Assembly (NCBI GenBank): GCA_937877575.1
Contig: CALFIZ010000142.1
Span: 1 to 5,000, forward strand
Reading direction: 5' to 3'
DNA length: 5,000 nt
Origin: an uncultured Marinilabiliales bacterium
Lineage (GTDB): Bacteria > Bacteroidota > Bacteroidia > Bacteroidales > BM520
Shown piece after piece: positions 1 through 5,000 of this stretch (the stretch's first letter is position 1; each line of letters starts with the position of its first letter). The position numbers and the translations under genes are program-made. The notes below the pieces were generated by a model. The model worked only from the letters and a program-made list of their open reading frames with translations. It did not search any database and was not told the origin of the DNA.

Positions 1-1209
1 GTCGGAGTTGTCGGAAATGCGGACTGTTGCCGGTGAGCCGCACACAGGACACGTTTCAGGCACATGAAATTCACCGTTAGACTTAACCACATTAATAACC
101 TTTGGGATTATCTTGTTGGACTTGATAACTGATATCACCGTTCCTTTGTCACCCATTCCAAGTCGCTCACATTCAGATATATTGCAGAGACTTGCGCGTT
201 TAACCACGGTACCTTCAAGTTCCACAGGATTGAATACGGCGACAGGCGTTATGGTCGATGCGGCACAACTCCATTCGATATGGTCAAGCACGGTTTCGGC
301 AGATTCATCTTCCCATTTGAAAGCATATCCGGCTCTTGTGGCATGATGGCCGGTGACACTGCCTGTATTGGCATAGTCAGTATCATCGAATGTGACCACA
401 AGGCCATCCACAGGGTAGGGGTTCTCGTTGGATGTGACTTTATGTGTCCATCTGTCAATCAAATAATTAATATTTTGAATGTTTGGATTATCCACAAATT
501 CCTTCTCAACAGTTGAGAAACCCTGTGCTGCAAGAAAATCCATTCTTTTGCCCCATGAAACGATTTCATTGTCGGAATATACAAGTGTGAACGGAATCCA
601 ATGTATTTTGCGGCGTTTTACCTCTTCAATATCTTTCAGCGTCAATGAGCCGCTGGCAAGATTTCTCGGATTGGCATAGCTCTCACCGGACTCCAAGCAG
701 AAGCGTTCGAAATCCTCATAGCTTATCACAGCCTCGCCGCGGATTACAACGTGACTTTTTTCCTTTATTTCAGGAATAATACCATTGACAGCCGCTGCAA
801 GATGAGTGATATTCGTGCCGACATGTCCGTCACCCCTTGTGACGACCTTTGCGAGTCTGCCGTTGTCGTAAGTGACAACCAATGTCAGTCCGTCGAGTTT
901 CCAGCTCATCCATATCGGACGGCCTTCTGACCATTTCACAATATCTTCCGGCCTTTTGGTCTTTGCCAATGAAAGTGCAGGAAACTCATGGGCTTCCTTC
1001 TGACCGCTTTCCGAAGCTGAGCTGACCTTGTGGGTAGGACTGTCTTCAAGCACAATTCCCGTTTCTTCCTCAAGTTTTTTCAGTCGGTCGAACATGGCGT
1101 CCCATTCAAAGTCAGTCATTCTTTCCGATTTTCCGCCGTAATACGCCTCAGATGCTATATTTAGATTTGCTATCAGTTCACGCATCTGTTCCACTTTATT
1201 ATCTGTCAT
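1..1209 (-). CDS. ligA: NAD+-dependent DNA ligase (LigA type), N-terminal 403 codons, divergent
   Basis: Seals nicks in duplex DNA in the cytoplasm using NAD+: the enzyme is adenylated on a lysine, AMP passes to the 5' phosphate, and the nick is joined. The frame is open from ATG at 1209-1207 to the left edge, so the C-terminus is missing (LigA proteins are usually about 650-700 aa). Visible parts in order: domain Ia with AYYG and D-x-E-W-D (about residues 22-40); adenylation motif KLDG with nucleophile K104; TRGDG 124-128; RGE 157-159; NPRN 180-183; DGLVV 268-272; AFKW with K298; the start of the OB fold, ITPVA near 320; and the first half of the Zn finger, CPVC 387-390. The order matches LigA throughout. 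It departs from E. coli LigA at several active-site positions: S102 for E113, T190 for R208, no arginine at R277, T273 for K290, and CAAS in place of the VGRTG stretch. It is therefore probably a divergent or second LigA rather than the standard replicative one. The start is supported by protein alignment and by the promoter just upstream. The gene diverges from the protease operon. Confidence 0.93.
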   Translation of the reverse strand, partial: MTDNKVEQMRELIANLNIASEAYYGGKSERMTDFEWDAMFDRLKKLEEETGIVLEDSPTHKVSSASESGQKEAHEFPALSLAKTKRPEDIVKWSEGRPIWMSWKLDGLTLVVTYDNGRLAKVVTRGDGHVGTNITHLAAAVNGIIPEIKEKSHVVIRGEAVISYEDFERFCLESGESYANPRNLASGSLTLKDIEEVKRRKIHWIPFTLVYSDNEIVSWGKRMDFLAAQGFSTVEKEFVDNPNIQNINYLIDRWTHKVTSNENPYPVDGLVVTFDDTDYANTGSVTGHHATRAGYAFKWEDESAETVLDHIEWSCAASTITPVAVFNPVELEGTVVKRASLCNISECERLGMGDKGTVISVIKSNKIIPKVINVVKSNGEFHVPETCPVCGSPATVRISDNSD

Positions 1210-1257
1210 ATTTCCTATATTATGCCTTTGCAAAGCCTGCAATGATTATTCATTCTG

Positions 1258-1293
1258 CAAACTTATACAATTTTTTCCATATAACTTTGCAAA
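1258..1293 (-). promoter_or_regulatory. Candidate ligase promoter (Bacteroidota -7/-33 type)
   Basis: Read on the minus strand, TAAGTTTG (plus-strand 1258-1265) matches the Bacteroidota -7 consensus TAnnTTTG exactly. It lies about 50 bases upstream of the ligase ATG, implying a 5' leader of roughly 40 bases. A TTTG (plus-strand CAAA at 1290-1293) could be the -33 element, but the 24-base gap is a few bases longer than usual, so only the -7 box is convincing. This is a motif match only. Confidence 0.45.
1282..1289 (+). promoter_or_regulatory. Possible secondary -7 box facing the protease operon
   Basis: TAACTTTG is a second exact TAnnTTTG match on the plus strand, about 100 bases upstream of the protease ATG. 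I find no convincing TTTG -33 element at the right distance, and the word overlaps one of the CTTTGCAAA repeats, so it may be chance. Confidence 0.22.
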
Positions 1294-1308
1294 AAGAGAG
1301 GCAAAGGG

Positions 1309-1338
1309 TTTCAGCTATCAAAAATAAAATTAATTTTG
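1309..1338 (+). promoter_or_regulatory. Candidate promoter of the tandem protease operon
   Basis: TAATTTTG at 1331-1338 matches the Bacteroidota -7 consensus TAnnTTTG. A TTTC at 1309-1312, one base off the TTTG -33 consensus, sits 18 bases upstream, close to the usual spacing. Transcription would begin near 1344, leaving an A-rich leader of about 45 bases before the ATG at 1389. No Shine-Dalgarno sequence is visible in that leader, which is normal for this phylum. The promoter falls inside a longer open frame that begins at 1152, which argues that the real start is the downstream ATG. Confidence 0.5.
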
Positions 1339-1388
1339 CACCCGATAAAAAAAACAAACAGAATATTAATAACAATAATCAAATAAAC

Positions 1389-4214
1389 ATGACCAAGAAA
1401 TTTACATTACTTGCAGTGGTGCTATTGCTTTCACTGACATCATTTGACTTGATGGCTAACAAGTACGCCGTCCATTTTACCGACAAGAACAATTCTCCCT
1501 ACAGCGTTAACTATCCTGAGGAATTTCTTTCGCAACGTTCAATAGCTCGCAGAGCCAGATTCGGCATTGCAGTCAACACCCAGGATTTACCTGTAAACCC
1601 GTCATACGTACAGCAGGTCACATCACTTGGTGCGACCTTGATTCACACCAGTCGCTGGCTCAACTGTGCCCTTGTTTCCTGCAGTCAAAGCGTAGCAGAT
1701 CAAATCGCGCAGCTTAGTTTTGTTTCCGAAGTCGTTTATATCGCGCCGGCCAATTCCAAGGAGCCGTCGAAGTTCGCCAACAAGTTGGATTCTCAGATAA
1801 AGCCGTTGGAAAAAGGAGCAAAAACGGACTATAACTACGGCAATGCATACGGGCAGATATCCCAGATTAACGGTATTCCTGTCCACCAGCAGGGTTATAC
1901 CGGTCAGGGTGTCCTGATAGCAATCATTGACGGTGGTTTCAGCAATGCCAACAACGTTTCTGCCATGAGCCACATTTATAATGAAGGCAGAATGATTTAC
2001 ACACAGGATGTGGTGAATCCGGGTGGCAGTGTTTATGCTTCCAACACAAGCAGTCACGGCACAAATGTATTCTCCTGTATCGGTGCAAAATTACCCGGAC
2101 AGATGGTAGGCACTGCCCCTGACGCACAGTTTGCCCTTATCAGAACTGAAGACGGTGCCACGGAGTACCTGATAGAAAGTTACTATTGGGTAGTCGGTGC
2201 GGAGGCAGCCGACAGCATAGGTGCTGACCTCATAACCTCTTCATTGGGATACCAGTCGTTTGATGACCCGTCAATGGATTTCACTCACGAAGACCTTGAC
2301 GGTGTTACCACTCCTTCAAGTATCGGCGCTGCAGCCGCAGTTGCAAGAGGAATTTTCGTTTCAGTCAGTGCCGGCAATACAGGCGACCTGGCGTTCCCAT
2401 GGGTTTCAACTCCATCAGACCCGACATCAGTTCTCTGTGTCGGTGCCTGCACTTCCTCAGGAAGCATTGCATACTTCAGTTCAATAGGCCCTAATGGCGC
2501 CGGTGACCCAAAACCGGATGTGTTGGCACTCGGCTACAACAGCACCGTCATCACACCTTCAGGCAACGTGTCAACAGCAAGCGGCACTTCCTTCGCGTGT
2601 CCTATCACCTCAGGTATGATAGCATGTCTGCTTCAGGCTAATCCTTCAGCAACTCCGGAAGAAGTCCTCAACATCGTCAATGCAACCGGCAACAGATATC
2701 CGGTCCATGACAACACATACGGATGGGGTATTCCTGATTATGCAGAAGCACTCCAAGGTGTTCTCGCTATCGGCGACCTCAAATTCAAAAACCTGATAAT
2801 TCACGATGAAATGGGCAACAACGATGGTTACCTTAATCCGGGTGAGACTGCAAGCGTTGACGTTGTAATCCTTAACAAAACCGATAATGTGGTTTCAGAT
2901 ATCGTCCTTTCTTTCGCAACAACCGATCCTCTTATAACATTGGATTCCGAGCCGATTCAGATTGCAGACTTCACAGCCAAAGAAACACGTACCATTCCAA
3001 ACGCATTTACAGTAACTCTTTCCGAAGACGCCATGCCCAAATACTCGGCAAATGTGGTAGGCACAATAAACTGCAACACAGGAAACATAGTTTCAAATCT
3101 CGAAATAGTCGCATATAACCCGTATCTCATTTATTATGCAACCGCCATAATCAATGATGACAACGGTGACAACATCCTTGACCCAGGTGAGACAGCCGAC
3201 ATGTACGTATATATTCTGAACGATGGCAACAGACCTGCAGAAAATCTGTATGGCACACTCTCATCAACGTCAGACCTCATAACAGTCAACACACCATCAA
3301 AACCTTATGGCACAATCGCCGGTGACAATTTCAGATATACTTCTTTCAATATCACCTTAAGTGAAGAAGCTGATCTGACAACCCTCAACATTCCTTTCAA
3401 CTTGGCAATGAACGGTTCAAACTATTCACAAAACATTGATTTCTCATTCCAGAACACCTGCAATATCATATTCAATCTTCATGATTCTTACGGAGACGGC
3501 TGGAACGGTGCTCATTTGATTGCATCATTCAGCGATGGCAGTCCTTCACAAAATATGACTATAGTATCAGGCAATGCAGCAACATTCACAGTGGGCGTAT
3601 CGACAGGTACAACCGTGACACTCACCTGGCAGTCAGGTACTTGGGATTCTGAATGCTCATTTGAAGTAACATACGAGGACGGCACGGAAATTTATGCAAT
3701 AAGCAATCCATATTCAGGTGTCCTTACATCATTTGTCGTTTCATGCAGCGGCGGAAATCCTCCAGTTTACTGTCTTGCGCCTGCGAACATTGATTCGGAA
3801 ACCGGTGGCGACTACATCACTCTCAGTTGGGATGCTCCTGAAGATGCAACTCCAATATACTATCTGATTTATAGGGATGGCGTGAACATTGATTTGGTTT
3901 ACGGAACAACATATACAGATGGGAACCTTGAACCGGGGATATACTGCTATTCCATTGAAGCCGACTATTCCGACGGCTGCCGCTCAGAACTCACCGCAGA
4001 ACTCTGCGTTGACCTCTATATAACAGGTATCATGGGCGATGCCGACAATAACGGAATAGTTAACGTGAGCGACTTAATGAGTATGGTTAGTTATATCCTT
4101 GAAAGCAACCCGCATCCGTTTATCTTCAGCAACGCAGATGTAAATAATGACGGTGTCATAAATGTATTTGACATCATCAAAACAGTAAACATCATTTTCA
4201 ATAACAGCAAATAA
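1389..4214 (+). CDS. Secreted subtilisin-like (S8) serine protease with C-terminal dockerin, 941 aa
   Basis: An exported endopeptidase of the S8 family; the substrate is unknown. The ATG at 1389 is chosen because it is followed directly by a signal peptide (KK, then a hydrophobic core, likely cleaved after A23). The open frame continues upstream to 1152, but that stretch overlaps the ligase start and the promoter and encodes no sensible domain. Domains: N-terminal prodomain-like region about 24-125, with FLSQR and RRAR; catalytic domain about 150-455, with D181 (IIDGG), H223 (SHGT), oxyanion N330 (SAGN) and S401 (GTSFACP), so it is predicted active. The layout resembles the Bacteroidota S8 group often called Peptidases_S8_9. 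Next come two related beta repeats (463-685), a DSYGDGWNG module (691-786, bounded by cysteines), a fibronectin type III domain (795-877, YLIYRDG, like repeats in gingipain adhesins) and a type I dockerin (882-941). The usual type IX sorting domain is not evident. It is first in an operon with the paralogue that begins two bases after its stop. Confidence 0.95.
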   Translation: MTKKFTLLAVVLLLSLTSFDLMANKYAVHFTDKNNSPYSVNYPEEFLSQRSIARRARFGIAVNTQDLPVNPSYVQQVTSLGATLIHTSRWLNCALVSCSQSVADQIAQLSFVSEVVYIAPANSKEPSKFANKLDSQIKPLEKGAKTDYNYGNAYGQISQINGIPVHQQGYTGQGVLIAIIDGGFSNANNVSAMSHIYNEGRMIYTQDVVNPGGSVYASNTSSHGTNVFSCIGAKLPGQMVGTAPDAQFALIRTEDGATEYLIESYYWVVGAEAADSIGADLITSSLGYQSFDDPSMDFTHEDLDGVTTPSSIGAAAAVARGIFVSVSAGNTGDLAFPWVSTPSDPTSVLCVGACTSSGSIAYFSSIGPNGAGDPKPDVLALGYNSTVITPSGNVSTASGTSFACPITSGMIACLLQANPSATPEEVLNIVNATGNRYPVHDNTYGWGIPDYAEALQGVLAIGDLKFKNLIIHDEMGNNDGYLNPGETASVDVVILNKTDNVVSDIVLSFATTDPLITLDSEPIQIADFTAKETRTIPNAFTVTLSEDAMPKYSANVVGTINCNTGNIVSNLEIVAYNPYLIYYATAIINDDNGDNILDPGETADMYVYILNDGNRPAENLYGTLSSTSDLITVNTPSKPYGTIAGDNFRYTSFNITLSEEADLTTLNIPFNLAMNGSNYSQNIDFSFQNTCNIIFNLHDSYGDGWNGAHLIASFSDGSPSQNMTIVSGNAATFTVGVSTGTTVTLTWQSGTWDSECSFEVTYEDGTEIYAISNPYSGVLTSFVVSCSGGNPPVYCLAPANIDSETGGDYITLSWDAPEDATPIYYLIYRDGVNIDLVYGTTYTDGNLEPGIYCYSIEADYSDGCRSELTAELCVDLYITGIMGDADNNGIVNVSDLMSMVSYILESNPHPFIFSNADVNNDGVINVFDIIKTVNIIFNNSK
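2775..3450 (+). repeat. Two tandem beta-sandwich-like repeats with NxDGxLxPGE motif
   Basis: Within the S8 protease, residues about 463-570 and 575-685 are related units. Each opens with an acidic, probably calcium-binding loop followed by PGE (NNDGYLNPGET at 478-488 and NGDNILDPGET from about 592). Each also carries a late TLSE strand (FTVTLSEDA and FNITLSEEA). The pattern resembles CARDB/Ig-like spacer domains common in secreted Bacteroidota proteins. The role is probably structural or in binding; the calcium role is inferred from the acidic loop only. Confidence 0.6.
4032..4211 (+). other. Type I dockerin domain at the C-terminus of the S8 protease
   Basis: Residues about 882-941 contain two EF-hand-like loops. 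The first is D884-A-D-N-N-G-I-V-N-V-S-D, followed by a helix (LMSMVSYIL). The second is D917-V-N-N-D-G-V-I-N-V-F-D, followed by IIKTVNIIF. The two Ca2+-loop-plus-helix halves about 33 residues apart are the defining type I dockerin layout. Dockerins bind cohesins in cellulosomes, but Bacteroidota carry many outside known cellulosomes, so the partner here is unknown. The chain ends four residues after the second helix (NNSK), leaving no room for another sorting domain. Confidence 0.85.
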
Positions 4215-4216
4215 TC

Positions 4217-5000
4217 ATGAAAAGAGCTCTTTCTCTGTCATTGTATTTGCTTTTTGCAGTAATTTTCATCTGCAATGCCCAGACGAAAAAGGCCGTTGTA
4301 GAGGATTCAGTGTTGGAAGCACCGCAATATGCAGTGTATTTCACGGATAAGGACGGCACTCCCTACAGTGTTGACAATCCGCTGGAGTTTCTTTCACAAA
4401 GGGCTTTGGACAGACGTGCAATGCGAGGGATTGCTGTTAATGAAGACGACCTGCCTGTAAGTCCGACATACGTTGCCGGACTTACCGCCACAGGCGCTTT
4501 CGTGAAATGGACAAGCCGCTGGGGTAATCTTGCGATAGTATGTGCAACCGACAATATCATTCAGCAAATCAGTGAGTTGCCATACGTGGACTCGATAGTC
4601 TATATCAAGCCGTCACTTGCCAAGATTCAGTCTCAAAGCCATAACAACTCAAAATGGGATAACGAATTTCAGCAGGAATATTCAGGCGGGCACAACAAAG
4701 TTGACTACGGTGCTGCCGCAGCCCAGATAGAACAAATCAACGGTGTGCCTGTCCACAACGCAGGTTACAGGGGAGAGGGCATTCTGATAGCAGTCATCGA
4801 CGCCGGATTCAGAAACCTCAACCAAATTCCTGCATTCCAGCCGCTTTTCGAGTCGGGCAGGGTAGTGTTTGAAAAGGACATAGTGCAAATAGGCGGCAAT
4901 ATCTACAGTGGCTCAAGCCATACTCACGGTACTGCCGTAACTTCAACCATGGCGGTTAACAATCCGGGCTCATTCGTCGGAACGGCGCCGGATGCCTCAT
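4217..5000 (+). CDS. Second secreted S8 serine protease, paralogue of the upstream gene, partial (first 261 codons)
   Basis: An exported subtilisin-like protease whose C-terminal part lies beyond the right edge. The ATG at 4217 follows the upstream TAA by only two bases, so the pair is very likely co-transcribed and translationally coupled; no Shine-Dalgarno sequence is seen. The signal peptide starts MKR, has a hydrophobic core, and is probably cleaved after A21 (CNA/Q). The prodomain-like region (about 38-130) aligns closely with the first protease: by hand count 43 of 71 residues are identical from YAVYFTDK onward. The catalytic domain begins at DYGAAAAQIEQINGVPVH; D195 (VIDAG) and H237 (HTHGT) are present. 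The oxyanion Asn and nucleophile Ser lie outside the window, so activity cannot be confirmed. Against the neighbour it carries about 15 extra residues between signal peptide and prodomain. C19 in the signal region does not form a proper lipobox, so a lipoprotein is unlikely. Confidence 0.93.
   Translation, partial: MKRALSLSLYLLFAVIFICNAQTKKAVVEDSVLEAPQYAVYFTDKDGTPYSVDNPLEFLSQRALDRRAMRGIAVNEDDLPVSPTYVAGLTATGAFVKWTSRWGNLAIVCATDNIIQQISELPYVDSIVYIKPSLAKIQSQSHNNSKWDNEFQQEYSGGHNKVDYGAAAAQIEQINGVPVHNAGYRGEGILIAVIDAGFRNLNQIPAFQPLFESGRVVFEKDIVQIGGNIYSGSSHTHGTAVTSTMAVNNPGSFVGTAPDAS

Larger units (their letters stand above)
1226..1293. repeat. Two copies of CTTTGCAAA in the divergent intergenic region
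   Basis: CTTTGCAAAG at 1226-1235 is a perfect 10-base palindrome. CTTTGCAAA recurs at 1285-1293 and loses the symmetry only at the last base. The copies are 59 bases apart and flank the candidate ligase -7 box. They could be a pair of operator half-sites or simply reflect the TTTG-rich nature of promoters in this phylum; the sequence alone does not decide. Confidence 0.3.

Noticed and set aside
113..679. Short plus-strand open frames across the ligase
   Set aside because: They overlap conserved ligase motifs on the opposite strand and show no domain or start signal of their own.
1152..1388. Upstream extension of the S8 protease frame to an ATG at 1152
   Set aside because: The extension overlaps the ligase start and contains the best promoter candidate. 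It would bury the clear signal peptide 79 residues inside the protein.
1623..2057. 144-codon open frame on the minus strand inside the S8 protease
   Set aside because: It lies antisense to the conserved catalytic region (D181 to H223), has no recognisable domain, and is explained by codon bias of the real gene.
4217..4280. Lipoprotein signal at C19 of the second protease
   Set aside because: The residues before the cysteine are I-F-I, which do not fit a lipobox needing a small residue at -1; an ordinary signal peptidase I site (CNA/Q) fits better.
1..5000. CRISPR arrays, tRNA or rRNA genes, insertion sequences, terminators
   Set aside because: I saw no regularly spaced repeats, no tRNA-like or rRNA-like sequence, no transposase frame or terminal inverted repeats, and no GC hairpin followed by a T run. 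Both outer genes run off the window, so their terminators would not be expected here.

Overview
The window looks like chromosomal DNA of a Bacteroidota, most likely a Bacteroidales member. Three things point there. The intergenic region carries TAnnTTTG-type -7 boxes, start codons lack a clear Shine-Dalgarno sequence and lie in A-rich leaders, and the proteins belong to the secreted multidomain S8 protease type common in that phylum. I cannot name a species.

Layout: (1) Positions 1-1209, minus strand, hold the N-terminal 403 codons of an NAD+-dependent DNA ligase (LigA type). Its 3' end lies beyond the left edge. (2) Positions 1210-1388 are a divergent intergenic region with candidate promoters for both directions and a repeated CTTTGCAAA word. 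(3) Positions 1389-4214, plus strand, encode a complete 941-residue secreted subtilisin-like (S8) serine protease. It has a signal peptide, an N-terminal prodomain-like region, a catalytic domain with all four key residues, two related beta-type repeats, a DSYGDGWNG module, an Fn3 domain and a C-terminal type I dockerin. (4) Positions 4217-5000, plus strand, begin a second S8 protease, a clear paralogue of the first. It starts only two bases after the first stop codon and runs off the right edge.

The two proteases almost certainly form an operon made by tandem duplication and act outside the cytoplasm. The ligase is transcribed away from them and has no evident functional link. The points most worth a second look are the dockerin where a type IX secretion sorting domain might be expected, and the ligase, which keeps the nucleotidyl lysine but has lost several active-site and OB-fold residues found in standard LigA.
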